Both the position numbers and the translations under genes were made by a program. A stretch of 64,000 nucleotides of DNA from JBELHO01 sp042091375 (GTDB lineage Bacteria; Pseudomonadota; Gammaproteobacteria; Enterobacterales; Alteromonadaceae): the NCBI GenBank assembly GCA_042091375.1, contig JBELHO010000003.1, forward strand, positions 1 to 64,000, written 5' to 3'. Below are positions 41,297 through 52,300 of the stretch, one piece after another (positions within the stretch are counted from its first letter, which is position 1; each line of letters starts with the position of its first letter). Under the pieces are notes generated by a model. The model ran no database searches, was not told the DNA's origin, and saw only the letters and a list, made by a program, of their open reading frames with translations.

Positions 41297-42524
41297 TGCT
41301 GTTTTTAAAATTATTGAAAGTACTCGCTCGGCAGCACTTTCAGTTAAAGCTCATGGTTTTAGAAGTTTTCTTACCACCTTAGGCATTATTATTGGCGTCA
41401 CTTCGGTGATCGCAGTGGTTTCCGTGATGCAAGGTCTAAGTGGTAACATTACCAAGCAATTTGATGGCATGGGTACTAATGTCTTAAATGTTAATGCTTT
41501 CACTCCGAAAAAAGAACGCTTACAAGGTAAAATAGCCAAATTAACCTATCAAGACTTTTTAGAAATCAAGTATAAAGTGCCAGGTATTGACAACATAACC
41601 CCTACGGTTATGGCTATGGGAGCTAATGCGGTTGCGCAATACAAGGGGGTATCCCGTACCACGCAAGTGACAGGTACAGGTTCTTCTTATCAAATGCTTT
41701 ATGGCGTTTACCCTGAGCAGGGAAGATTTTTTAACCTCAGTGATGATAACAGTCGCCGCCGTGTTGCAGTGTTAGGCCCTTCAGTAATTGAGAACTTGGA
41801 AATCAAGGGCGATGCTCTTGGTCAATACATTTCAATTGGTGGAGAGTGGTTTAAAATCATTGGTGTGCTAGAAAAGCGCGGTAAGCTATTTGGCTTTGAT
41901 CAAGATGATTATATATTATTACCCTATTCGACAACACAAGCGCTGCTTGGTGGGGCTGAAGAACCCGATATCATGATCTCAATGCAAGTCGATAATGCTG
42001 AAAACATTACTGGTATTAAACAACACATCACCAATTTGTTGCGTCGTAATCACAATTTAAACGAGGATCAGGGCGACGACTTTAAAATTTCTTCGGCAGA
42101 GCAAATGTTAGAAACAGTGAATAATATCACCGCTACGACCACCTTAGTGTTAAGTGGTGTGGTCGGTATTTCATTACTTGTTGGCGGCATAGGCATAATG
42201 AATATTATGTTGGTATCAGTCACCGAGCGAACCCGTGAGATCGGCATTCAAAAAGCCCTTGGGGCAACTCGCGTTGATATCTTACTGCAGTTTCTGATCG
42301 AGGCCATATTCTTGTGCTTACTGGGCGGTGTGATAGGTTTAGCCTTGGGTTATGGTGCTGGCGCTTTAGTTAGTAGTATCATTGATTTGCCAGCTGCTAC
42401 TGTGCCGGGTTGGGCGATTGCGCTATCATTAGGCTTTAGTGCTGGAGTCGGTGTCATCTTTGGTATTATTCCTGCTGCGAAAGCCGCTAATTTAGAGCCC
42501 ATCGATGCGTTGCGCTATGAATAA
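41289..42524 (+). CDS. MacB-type ABC transporter permease
   Basis: The 411-residue protein has the type VII ABC layout: one helix (about 20-45), a large periplasmic MacB_PCD domain (about 50-270), then three FtsX-type helices with NIMLVSVTERTREIGIQKALG. It acts as a mechanotransmitter for the adaptor. It closes the operon and is followed by a terminator. Confidence 0.94.
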   Translation: MSSAVFKIIESTRSAALSVKAHGFRSFLTTLGIIIGVTSVIAVVSVMQGLSGNITKQFDGMGTNVLNVNAFTPKKERLQGKIAKLTYQDFLEIKYKVPGIDNITPTVMAMGANAVAQYKGVSRTTQVTGTGSSYQMLYGVYPEQGRFFNLSDDNSRRRVAVLGPSVIENLEIKGDALGQYISIGGEWFKIIGVLEKRGKLFGFDQDDYILLPYSTTQALLGGAEEPDIMISMQVDNAENITGIKQHITNLLRRNHNLNEDQGDDFKISSAEQMLETVNNITATTTLVLSGVVGISLLVGGIGIMNIMLVSVTERTREIGIQKALGATRVDILLQFLIEAIFLCLLGGVIGLALGYGAGALVSSIIDLPAATVPGWAIALSLGFSAGVGVIFGIIPAAKAANLEPIDALRYE

Positions 42525-42613
42525 GTGCGGGGTTATAAATGACTGAACAACAAGGATGACTATTGAACAGATCCGTTGCAGGATCGAACAATTCAACGGG
42601 TTTTAAAAGTGAA

Positions 42614-42646
42614 AAAGCGATAAAACCAGTTTTTATCGCTTTCTTT
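42614..42646 (+). terminator. Terminator of YIP1-macAB operon
   Basis: A 12-bp stem AAAGCGATAAAA / TTTTATCGCTTT with loop CCAGT is followed by a T-rich stretch. Confidence 0.88.
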
Positions 42647-42690
42647 AAATTTAGCACATGAAGTGAATGCATCAAATCACTGCATTGTGT

Positions 42691-42735
42691 TATCGCATTT
42701 AGTTATCGCATCAAGCTATCGCATTAAGTGATCGA
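42691..42735. repeat. 13-bp tandem repeat, about 3.5 units
   Basis: Units TATCGCATTTAGT, TATCGCATCAAGC and TATCGCATTAAGT follow one another exactly, then a partial GATCGATTAAT. They lie between the macAB terminator and the dut stop. No function is evident. Confidence 0.8.
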
Positions 42736-42760
42736 TTAATAGGTAGCTGTGCTGGCGATA

Positions 42761-43390
42761 TCAACCAGGATATTGCGCCTTTAATTGTTGATAAACGCGT
42801 TGCTGGAAATTTTCTGCACTGGCATCAAGTGTTGCTACCACTTTAGCTAATACTTCATTATCTTCTACACCGTTCCACATCTTCACATAAGTACCGTCTT
42901 TATAACCGTGATCTTGGCGGAAAAAATTTAAGGTGTTTTTACCTACATACTGACGAAATAATTCGTCTAAATCCATGTTCATTAAACGCATACAATTTGC
43001 CAGCGCAATAGCGTCGAAAGCTTTATTGGTGATCGCCGCAGAGGCAAGGTTTTCTAGGGCAATTTTAAAGTCTGTTTCGTTTCCAGACTGGGTCAATTCA
43101 GCACTGAGCTGCGCACTAATATCATCAACCGTTTGTCCAGACATTAACCGTAAACTCAAGCCAAAATGAAAAATATCTACCAGTTCTAATTGCACTTGCG
43201 CTACATCAATGACTTGATGTTTCCACCATTTCCAACCGTGGTGATCAAGCATTTCTGCACATTCAACCCATATAGCCCGATACCATTCATATTGGTTTTC
43301 TCGCCAACTACTACTGACACGGGAATTCATCGCATCTTGCATGGTTAACATTTGTTGAATTTGATGTTGTGCTAATGATAGTTCGCTCAT
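42761..43390 (-). CDS. Dimeric all-alpha dUTP diphosphatase
   Basis: The 209-residue protein has the dUTPase_2/MazG-like metal-binding pattern WVECAEMLDHHGWKWWK and LELVDIFHFGLSL, typical of dimeric dUTPases. It hydrolyses dUTP to dUMP, preventing uracil misincorporation. I start at 43390 (MSELSLAQ), behind an AGAGAGA; the open frame extends to 43444 without homology. Confidence 0.88.
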   Translation of the reverse strand: MSELSLAQHQIQQMLTMQDAMNSRVSSSWRENQYEWYRAIWVECAEMLDHHGWKWWKHQVIDVAQVQLELVDIFHFGLSLRLMSGQTVDDISAQLSAELTQSGNETDFKIALENLASAAITNKAFDAIALANCMRLMNMDLDELFRQYVGKNTLNFFRQDHGYKDGTYVKMWNGVEDNEVLAKVVATLDASAENFQQRVYQQLKAQYPG

Positions 43391-43619
43391 GGCTCTCTCT
43401 GTTATGGCTGTGACTATCCAAAATGGATATTTAATCATGAGCATTATAGTACATCAAAATACACCGATAAACAGTGCCAATAGTAAAACTGCGCCGAAAA
43501 GCTGGCCTTGTGTCAATGAAATTCAGCAGTGTTTAATTATTTTTTGTGTTGATAGTGATATCGGATCAATCTTGATTGATTTGTTGAACATCAATAGCAA
43601 GTACTTTTGCAGTCACTGC

Positions 43620-44624
43620 TTATTGAGTAAACAGCTTTTTCCTGACCATAGCTCGATAACTTTTTGGTGTCATGTTCAGTGCGCGTTTAAATAAACGAGT
43701 TAAATGCCCTTGATCTTGATAGCCCATTTCAAAAGCGACTTCCTGTATGGATAAATTTGTTGAGGTCAATAATTCTTTAGCTGTTTCTACTTTTAATTGA
43801 TGCCAATATTGACTTGCACTGATGCCATTAGCGGCCTTAAATCTTCGCGTTAATGTCCGTTGGCTCATGCCAAACTGTTCTGCCAATGCTTTAAGAGTGA
43901 TATCGGCACTTAAATTGGTTTTTAACCAAAATTGAATTTGCATGATTAATTCATCAGAGTGTCGATCAACACTTCCCTCTAAATACCTCTGCTGTTCATA
44001 AGGCTTTCTAATTTCGTGGGAAAAGTTTCTTTCAACGTGCTGCGCTGCAGTTTGCCCATAAATTTGAACAATGATGTGTACCACTATGTCAGCTATGGCA
44101 TTTAAACTAGCAGCACAATATATCCGCTCTGTTTGGGTAATAAAAAAGTCTGGTTTTAAATTGACTTGCGGGTAGTCGCGCTGAAACTGTTCAACATAGT
44201 GCCAATGTGTCGTTGCCGAGTGGTGATCCAACAGCCCCGATTCTGCAATATAACAAACCCCTGTACCACCGCCAACGAGTGTCGTACCTCGATGCCATAT
44301 CGTATTTAACCAAGCGATTGTTTTCGGGTGTTTGTTTAGAGAGGGGCGGGGGTTTCGCCACAGACTTGGGATAAAAGCAAAGTCGGGTAAACCGGCATTA
44401 TCGACGGCACAGTCAGGGGTGAGTTTGAGCAGCGCTCGAGTAGATACAGGAGCTGTTGTTTCAGCCACCATTTGAATCGCTAATCGGGGTGATTTTTTAT
44501 TGCTTTGCAAGGCAAATGCCTCGGCGGCACGCAGCATTTCTACTGGTAAACTAACACTTGTTGCCAACATTTGATCATACAGTAATAAAGCTACTTTAAT
44601 ATGTCGTTGCCCGAAAGTTGTCAT
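43620..44624 (-). CDS. GlxA-type AraC-family transcriptional regulator
   Basis: An N-terminal DJ-1/PfpI-like domain (residues 10-190; nucleophile-elbow region GGGTGVCYIAESGLLD) is fused to a C-terminal AraC helix-turn-helix pair (about 230-330; LAEQFGMSQRTLTRRF and AFEMGYQDQGHLTRLFKRA). Such regulators sense metabolites in amine and amino-acid metabolism; the ligand here is unknown. It is divergent from fabY and may control it. Confidence 0.9.
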   Translation of the reverse strand: MTTFGQRHIKVALLLYDQMLATSVSLPVEMLRAAEAFALQSNKKSPRLAIQMVAETTAPVSTRALLKLTPDCAVDNAGLPDFAFIPSLWRNPRPSLNKHPKTIAWLNTIWHRGTTLVGGGTGVCYIAESGLLDHHSATTHWHYVEQFQRDYPQVNLKPDFFITQTERIYCAASLNAIADIVVHIIVQIYGQTAAQHVERNFSHEIRKPYEQQRYLEGSVDRHSDELIMQIQFWLKTNLSADITLKALAEQFGMSQRTLTRRFKAANGISASQYWHQLKVETAKELLTSTNLSIQEVAFEMGYQDQGHLTRLFKRALNMTPKSYRAMVRKKLFTQ

Positions 44625-44753
44625 GTCACTGGTCTGTATTATCTATTTTTGGCCATTATGGCATATCTTTTGGCTTAATTTGATAATTAATTGCTGAAAA
44701 ACCAGCATACACTTGCACCTATAAATTTATGAATTCAATTTAAGAGAATCTAC

Positions 44754-46655
44754 ATGACTGCTTTACCTGTAATTGTTGGTATGGGAGGCGTTAATGCTGC
44801 TGGCCGTACTTCTGCTCATCAAGGATTTCGACGGATCGTCATTGATAAACTCAACGCGCAAGCCAGACAAGAAACCTTTGTTGGCTTAGCGACCATGATG
44901 AATATATTAACTTATACTAATAATACCTTGGTCGATAGTGAAGGGCGCTTGGTTGATCGCGCTGATGTAGAAAAGCTGTTTGGTAAGCAGATCCTTGCCG
45001 GTACCTTGATCCGCAAAATTGAAACCAATCACTTTGATCCTGATGCCACACAATGGCAACAGAAAATTACCATGCAAGCGACTGAACAAGGTATCTGCTT
45101 TGAAACACGGGCTCGTGACTTACCGTCGCCTTTGCCTTTGACTTGGAAAGTGACTGAATTAGCTGATAAACGAGTGAGGGTAGATATCGCTGGCGACATT
45201 GAAATCAAGCACGATTCTGTACGCGATAACCCCATCAAAGCTGCGGGACAGTTTCCTTCAGGGTTTTCACCGGCAACCTTATATAACTCTCGTTATCAAC
45301 CTCGTGGTTTACAAGCGACTATATTTGGTGCCGCCGATGCTATTCACTCCACTGGTTATAGTTGGAGTGAACTTGCCGATAAAATCAGTCCTGATCAAGT
45401 CGGTACTTATTCCGCTTCGGTTTTTGGTCAAGTACAGGCTGAAGGTCACGGTGGCATGATGCAAAATCGCATGCGCGGTGAACGCGTATCGACTAAAAAT
45501 TTGGCGTTAGGGCTTAATACTATGTCAACTGACTTTATCAATGCTTATGTCACTGGTAGTGTCGGTAGTACTTTTACTTCGACAGGTGCTTGTGCCACTT
45601 TTTTGTACAACCTCAAGGCAGCGGTGCAAGATATTCAGTCAGGACGTATTCGCTTGGCTATTGTTGGCAGTAATGATTGTGCAGTAACTCCAGAAGTTAT
45701 TGAAGGTTTTGGCAATATGAGCGCACTGGCAAATGAAGAGGGACTGAAAAAGCTTGATGGCATTATTGATGGTGAAGCTGATCACAGAAATACCAGCCGT
45801 CCTTTTGGTGAAAACTGTGGTTTTACTATTGGTGAAGCAGCACAATTTATTATTTTGATGGATGATGCTTTAGCGGTTGAGTTAGGGTGCAAAGTGATGG
45901 GCTCTGTGGCGGATGTGTATACCAATGCCGATGGTATTAAAAAATCTATCACCGCGCCAGGCCCGGGTAATTATATTACCATGGCTAAATCAGTGGCACT
46001 AGCTGCTAGTGTCCTCGGCAATGAAGCGGTGCAACAACGCAGTTTCATTTTAGCTCATGGTTCAAGTACACCGCAAAACCGAGTGACCGAGTCATTGATT
46101 TATCATCGGGTTGCCGAAAGCTTTGATATTGATGGTTGGCCTGTTGCTGCACCTAAAGCGTTTGTTGGACATACTATTGGCCCGGCAAGCGGTGACCAAG
46201 TCGCTATGGCATTGGGTGTCTTCTCTCATCGCATTATGCCGGGGATCACCACGATAGATAAAGTTGCTGATGATGTCTATGCCGAACGTTTACATATCGC
46301 AACAGACCATTGGCATTGTCAACAGATGGATGTGGCTTTTATTAATTCAAAAGGTTTTGGTGGTAATAATGCCACAGCCACTATATTCTCTCCGCAAGTC
46401 ACCTTAGCTATGATGGAAAAACGCCATGGTATGAGTGCAAATACTGCTTACCAAGACAAGTTATCTATTGTTGAAGCTAATCAAACAGCTTATCAAGTGC
46501 GAGCTGATAATGCAGAATTTGATCTGATCTATCAATTTGGTCAAGGGGTATTGCACGATGAGGACTTAGCGATAGATACTGAGCATATAGCGATAAAGGG
46601 TTTTTCTCAGCCTATTGAATTAACCCAAGCCAATCCTTTTGCCGATATGGTCTGA
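44754..46655 (+). CDS. fabY: Beta-ketoacyl-ACP synthase FabY
   Basis: The 633-residue protein resembles Pseudomonas FabY (about 634 residues) along its length, starting LPVIVGMGGVNAAGRTS. It has the thiolase-fold active site: Cys in STGACATFLYN, His in AHGSSTPQNRVTES, and His in KAFVGHTIGPAS. FabY condenses acetyl-CoA with malonyl-ACP to start fatty-acid synthesis, in place of or beside FabH. Whether FabH exists in this genome cannot be seen here. It has a strong terminator downstream. Confidence 0.9.
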   Translation: MTALPVIVGMGGVNAAGRTSAHQGFRRIVIDKLNAQARQETFVGLATMMNILTYTNNTLVDSEGRLVDRADVEKLFGKQILAGTLIRKIETNHFDPDATQWQQKITMQATEQGICFETRARDLPSPLPLTWKVTELADKRVRVDIAGDIEIKHDSVRDNPIKAAGQFPSGFSPATLYNSRYQPRGLQATIFGAADAIHSTGYSWSELADKISPDQVGTYSASVFGQVQAEGHGGMMQNRMRGERVSTKNLALGLNTMSTDFINAYVTGSVGSTFTSTGACATFLYNLKAAVQDIQSGRIRLAIVGSNDCAVTPEVIEGFGNMSALANEEGLKKLDGIIDGEADHRNTSRPFGENCGFTIGEAAQFIILMDDALAVELGCKVMGSVADVYTNADGIKKSITAPGPGNYITMAKSVALAASVLGNEAVQQRSFILAHGSSTPQNRVTESLIYHRVAESFDIDGWPVAAPKAFVGHTIGPASGDQVAMALGVFSHRIMPGITTIDKVADDVYAERLHIATDHWHCQQMDVAFINSKGFGGNNATATIFSPQVTLAMMEKRHGMSANTAYQDKLSIVEANQTAYQVRADNAEFDLIYQFGQGVLHDEDLAIDTEHIAIKGFSQPIELTQANPFADMV

Positions 46656-46698
46656 GGATCAATTGACTTGGTTCAATGACTGGGGTGGGGTTTGCATG

Positions 46699-46724
46699 GG
46701 CTGGCTATATGCCAGCCTTTTTTT
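46699..46724 (+). terminator. fabY rho-independent terminator
   Basis: A 7-bp GC-rich stem GGCTGGC / GCCAGCC with loop TATAT is followed by seven T. Confidence 0.95.
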
Positions 46725-46799
46725 ATCGGACATTGCCTAGTATCAGCTAGCATTACTGGGCATTGTCGAGCACAGTAAGTTAAGCATAATTTCATCTAG

Positions 46800-47615
46800 T
46801 TAGTGAATAACTCCCCATTTATGTTTTATTTGCTCAATTATCCCTTGCTGCTCTAGTTGTTTATATGCTGCTTTAAAATGGGCAACTATCTCAGCAGAGG
46901 TATTATGGCTAAAGGCAAAAGATAAATCGTTGTTGAGGGCTTTAACCTCGATAAGTGGCTTTAGTTGTTGAAAATCCAACCCTAGCTTTAGTGCTCTTTT
47001 TTGCAGGGTAAACTCAGTGGCAACAATAAGGTCCACGCGATTTTTGTAGAGCATCAGCATATTTTGGTCTTCTTTGGTGACCTGACTGACTTTACTAAAC
47101 GCATTATCAAGTAAATATTGTGCAACGTTAGAATGGCGCGATGCGGCGACGCGATAATTTTCTAGTTGTTTGATCTCGGTAATGGGTTGGTTAAAGGTAT
47201 TTTTTAAACTCCAAAAATATAATTTTTCCTCCATTATGCGACCAACCCACTGAAATTGTTTACTGCGTGCCGGGGTATGCGCTATTGAAAAAATAAGGGT
47301 GTTTTTGTTATTTTTTGCCATAGCATAGGCCCTAGGCCATGGCATAACATGAACGATCGGTTGTTCACCCAGTTGGCTAAATAATGCGTGCATTATTTCA
47401 GTTGCCATACCGCCGAGACTGCCATCTGAATTTTTAATTTGATAAGGCGCTAAGTATTCGGTAACTACAGATATTTCAGGAAGATTTGGTAATTTATGGT
47501 TGATAACGGCAGCGTTGATTGCTTCACTCGAATTTGCCATCAACATACAAAATAGCAGCGCTAATATGACAATATAATGTAAAAGAGGCTTGACTGGCCA
47601 ATAGCGATTGTTCAT
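46800..47615 (-). CDS. Periplasmic solute-binding protein, SBP family 3-like
   Basis: A signal peptide (to about residue 31) is followed by a bacterial extracellular solute-binding fold (ISVVTEYLAPYQIKNSDGSL, then GGMATEIMHALFSQL). Such stand-alone proteins in marine gammaproteobacteria often have no transporter beside them; none is adjacent here. A strong AAGGGGGAG lies before the start. The ligand is unknown. Confidence 0.85.
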   Translation of the reverse strand: MNNRYWPVKPLLHYIVILALLFCMLMANSSEAINAAVINHKLPNLPEISVVTEYLAPYQIKNSDGSLGGMATEIMHALFSQLGEQPIVHVMPWPRAYAMAKNNKNTLIFSIAHTPARSKQFQWVGRIMEEKLYFWSLKNTFNQPITEIKQLENYRVAASRHSNVAQYLLDNAFSKVSQVTKEDQNMLMLYKNRVDLIVATEFTLQKRALKLGLDFQQLKPLIEVKALNNDLSFAFSHNTSAEIVAHFKAAYKQLEQQGIIEQIKHKWGVIH

Positions 47616-47862
47616 CTGCTCCCCCTTATTATATCGGTGTATGTGTTTCCCTTTTGAACAGATAAATAGATCCGCAATGGCAAAGTCAAAACAAAAAATT
47701 TAAGCATAAAATTATCATACAAAAATTATGCTTATATTAACAATAGCGCAGTGACTAAAAATTGCGCTAGAGGATGATGTTTATAGTCAATACTCGTTGT
47801 TTTTGCTCAGCATTTAGCATTAAATAAAGTGTAAATAACCTTGCTATTAATATGGTTAGGCG

Positions 47863-49299
47863 TTAATTTTCATCGAAAATATAGTCTAATATGCCCAAGG
47901 CAGCTTTTCGTCCCTGGTCAACTGCGGTAACCACAAGATCTGAACCCAGTACCATGTCCCCACCAGCAAAAATATTTTTTTGCGAGGTTTGTAAACAGAA
48001 TTGGCTATCATCAACAGCGATTACTCGCCCCTTTTCATCGACATTAACCCCTGCATCTTTAAGCCATTGTGGTGGATCAGGTAAAAAACCAAAGGCGATC
48101 ACTACCGCATCTGCGGGCATGACAAATTCAGAGTTTTCTATTGTTTCTGGGTGACGACGACCATTGCGATCGGCTGGGCCAAGTTGTGTTCTCACAAATT
48201 TTACCCCACAAGCGTGTCCTTTATCGTCAACAGCAATGTCGATTGGTTGTAAATTAAATTGAAAATCAACACCTTCTTCTTTGGCATTTTGCACTTCACG
48301 CTGAGATCCTGGCATATTGGCTTGATCACGTCGATAAGCGCAAGTCACCGATGTGGCTCCTTGTCTAATTGAGCTGCGGACACAATCCATTGCAGTATCT
48401 CCACCACCTAACACAATAACTTTTTTATGTTCAAAGCTAATATAGGGTTTAGCGTTTTCATAGCCATTTTCTGCCGAAAGCTGCATCAATTTTTGGGTGT
48501 TGCCAATTAAAAAGTCTAAGGCGTTATAAACTCCCTTAGCCGACTCATTAGCAAAACCTCCAGTCATATCTTTATAGGTACCTAATCCGAGAAAAACGGC
48601 GTCATACTCTTCACTTAGACTGTTAAAACTGATATCAACTCCAACATTGGTATTGAGACGAAACTCGATGCCCATTCCCTCAAAAATTTCTCGTCGGGTT
48701 TGGATCACGTTTTTTTCTAATTTAAATGCGGGAATGCCAAAGGTCAGTAAACCGCCAATTTGCGCATGTTTGTCATAAACCACTGCATCGATACCATTGC
48801 GGGTTAATACGTCTGCACACGCTAAGCCTGCGGGTCCAGCACCGACAATAGCAACGCGTTTACCGGTTTTTGCTACGTGTGATAAGTCGGGTTTCCAACC
48901 TTGAGCAAAAGCCGTATCGGTAATGAATTTTTCAATGTTGCCTATGGTAACCGCACCAAATTCATCGTTAAGAGTACACGCTGACTCACATAATCTATCT
49001 TGTGGACAAACACGGCCGCACATTTCAGGTAAACTATTGGTTTCATGGCATAGATCAGCAGCTTCGAATATTTTACCCTCAGTGACCAGTTCGAGCCATT
49101 GTGGTATGTAATTATGAACAGGACATTTCCATTCACAATAGGGGTTACCACAGTCAAGGCATCTATCTGCTTGACCAGCACTTTGATCTGCACCCATAGG
49201 ATTGTAAATTTCTACAAAATCTATTTTTCGTTCGCTAAGGGGGATTTTCGGTGGATCAATTCGTTTAACGTCGATAAATTGATAAACATTTTTACTCAT
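47863..49299 (-). CDS. gltD: Glutamate synthase [NADPH] small subunit
   Basis: This is the electron-input subunit of glutamate synthase. Iron-sulfur cysteines are near the N-terminus (CLDCGNPYCEWKCP and CGRVCPQDRLCESAC), then an FAD motif GAGPAGLACAD and an NADPH motif VLGGGDTAMDC. Length is 478 residues. It follows gltB by 33 bases on the same strand. Confidence 0.97.
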   Translation of the reverse strand: MSKNVYQFIDVKRIDPPKIPLSERKIDFVEIYNPMGADQSAGQADRCLDCGNPYCEWKCPVHNYIPQWLELVTEGKIFEAADLCHETNSLPEMCGRVCPQDRLCESACTLNDEFGAVTIGNIEKFITDTAFAQGWKPDLSHVAKTGKRVAIVGAGPAGLACADVLTRNGIDAVVYDKHAQIGGLLTFGIPAFKLEKNVIQTRREIFEGMGIEFRLNTNVGVDISFNSLSEEYDAVFLGLGTYKDMTGGFANESAKGVYNALDFLIGNTQKLMQLSAENGYENAKPYISFEHKKVIVLGGGDTAMDCVRSSIRQGATSVTCAYRRDQANMPGSQREVQNAKEEGVDFQFNLQPIDIAVDDKGHACGVKFVRTQLGPADRNGRRHPETIENSEFVMPADAVVIAFGFLPDPPQWLKDAGVNVDEKGRVIAVDDSQFCLQTSQKNIFAGGDMVLGSDLVVTAVDQGRKAALGILDYIFDEN

Positions 49300-49332
49300 T
49301 CTGTTTCTTCCTCAATTCGTGTCCAATCAATA

Positions 49333-52300
49333 TTACTGTGCTTGCACACGAAGTTCTGCAGATGAACGACTGCGATGACCTAACAAAGTGTTAACATCAA
49401 CGGTTGTTGGCTTGATCAATTTAAATAATGGCATGAAGTTTTCAAAATCATTGAGTATTTGTTGCGCACGTTGACTGCCTGTTTCCGCTAAGTGTTGATG
49501 AATTATGCCTCGCAAATGCTCTTGATGAATGGCTAAATCTGCCACAGGTAGCGTTTCAATAGACTCTTGGTTAAGCCTTACCTCTAAATCATCGGTTTCA
49601 TCTAACACATAGGCGAAACCTCCGGTCATACCTGCGCCAAAGTTGACACCAGTTTGTCCCAATATAGTGACTACGCCGCCGGTCATGTATTCGCAAGCGT
49701 GATCACCGGTGCCTTCGATAACCGCATGACAACCAGAATTGCGAACCGCGAAACGTTCACCTGCTCGGCCACAAGCATATAGTTTTCCACCAGTGGCGCC
49801 GTATAAACAGGTATTGCCCATAATCATCGCATGGTGACTAGAATACTCGACCCCTTTAGGAGGCTTGATGGCTAATTTGCCACCTGCCATACCTTTGCCA
49901 ACATAATCATTGGCATCACCTGTTAAGATCATTTCTAATCCACCGGCATTCCAGACCCCAAAACTCTGACCAGCAGTGCCTGTTAGATGAATTTTGATAG
50001 GGTTAGATGCCATGCCTTGATCACCATATTGGCGAGCAATCTCTCCGGAAATGCTCGCACCGACACTGCGATCTGTGTTGGCAATATTGAAGCGCATAAC
50101 ACCACCAGTACCGTGTGCTATTTTATCGGCACAGGCTGATAGCATCTGTTGGTTAAGCTGGCCTTTATCAAAGGCAATATTCGCTTCGGTTTGATGTAAA
50201 GCGGTATCTTTATTAGCCACAACAGGGGCAATAATGGCAGATAAGTCAAGCTTTTGTTGTTTTGCACTAATACCAGTTAATTGTGTTAATAAATCGGTTC
50301 TACCGATAATAGCGGTTAAACTTTCAACACCGAGTTTAGCTAAAATTTGCCGAACATCACGAGCGACAAATTTAAAATAATTCATTACTTGATCGGGCAG
50401 ACCTTTAAAAAATTGCTCGCGCAGCACATCGTCTTGGGTTGCGACACCTGTAGCACAATTATTTAGGTGACAAATACGGAGAAATTTACAACCCAGTGTG
50501 ACCATTGGTGCAGTGCCAAAGCCAAAGCTTTCGGCACCTAATATTGCCGCTTTGACAATATCAAGCCCTGTTTTTAAACCGCCGTCAACTTGCAAGCGAA
50601 CTTTGTGTCGAAGCCCATTAGCGACTAGAGATTGGTGTGCTTCTGCTAAACCTAACTCCCATGGGCAACCGGCATACTTTACTGAAGTTAATGGGCTGGC
50701 ACCTGTGCCGCCGTCATAACCTGAAATAGTAATAAAATCAGCATAGGCTTTGGCTACGCCCGAGGCTATAGTGCCAACGCCCGGACCGGATACTAACTTT
50801 ACTGAAATAACTGCTTTGGGGTTGACTTGTTTTAAATCAAAAATGAGCTGTGCCAAATCTTCGATTGAATATATGTCGTGATGCGGTGGTGGTGAAATTA
50901 AGGTGACCCCGGGCACTGAAAATCGCAATTTAGCTATTAACGGGGTGACTTTATCACCCGGCAACTGGCCTCCTTCACCAGGTTTTGCGCCTTGTGCTAC
51001 TTTGATTTGCAACACATCAGCATTCACTAAATAATGAGGCGTCACGCCAAATCGCCCAGAGGCAATTTGTTTGATCCGCGAGTTTTTTACGGTACCAAAT
51101 CGACGCTCATCTTCTCCGCCTTCGCCTGAGTTAGAAAAACCACCTAGTCGATTCATTGCTATCGCCAATGCTTCGTGTGCTTCTGGGCTTAAGGCGCCAA
51201 TTGACATTGCAGCACTGTCAAATCGCTTGAATAATTCCGATTCCGGTTCGACATTGGCAAGCGCTATTGCTTGCTCACTATCACTAAGGGCTAATAAGTC
51301 GCGGATAGTGGCAACAGGCCTGTTGTTGACTTGCTCAGCAAATTTTTCATAATCAGTGTAATTGCCTGTTTTTACCGCCGCCTGTAAGTTGTTTACTATG
51401 GTGGGGTTATAAGCGTGATACTCACCACCGTGGACATATTTTAACAAGCCGCCATGGGCGATTTTTTGATGAGGCAGAAAAGCCTTGCGAGCAAGATTAA
51501 TGGTATCTTGTTCGATATCAGTAAAATCAGCGCCCTGAATACGACTAACAAGATCGGGAAAACACAATTGCATAATATTTTGGTGTAAACCGATCACTTC
51601 AAATAAACCGGCACAACGATAGCTGGCAATGGTTGAAATACCCATTTTTGACAATATTTTCAACAGGCCTTTATTGATGCCATTGCGATAATTAATCACC
51701 GCATCACGCGCACTTAATTGAATTTGATCTTGTTCTACAAGTTGTTCAACGGTTTCATAGGCGAGATATGGATAGATTGCTGTTGCCCCAAGTCCAAGTA
51801 GCACGGCAAATTGATGGGGATCACGAGTCGAAGCTGTTTCAACAATAATATTGGAATCACAACGGAGGTTTTTATCAACCAGTCTTTTTTGTACAGCGCC
51901 GACAGCCATTGCTGCTGGAATGGGCAATAGTCCTTTGTCTATATTTCGATCTGATAACACTAAAATTACCGTGTTTTCTTCACGAACCAGCTGCTCTGCT
52001 TGATCGGCTATACGAACAATTGCTGACTCTAGACCTTCCGCAACGGGGTAATTTAAACTTAAGGTATCACTGCGATAATGGTTGGGATCCAATTCGCGTA
52101 ATTGTTTTAAGCCAGTATACATTAAAATAGGGGTATCAAATAAAATGCGATCCGCATGACCAGTGGTTTCATTAAATACATTGTGTTCACGACCAATACA
52201 GGTTCCCAATGACATCACATAACGTTCGCGCAGCGGATCTATGGGTGGGTTAGTCACTTGTGCAAATTGTTGGCGGAAATAGTCGTAAAGAGATCTCGCT

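Noticed and set aside
38573..42524. Drug-resistance island interpretation of the YIP1-macAB genes
   Set aside because: There are no mobile-element genes, repeats or compositional break around them; they look like a native operon.
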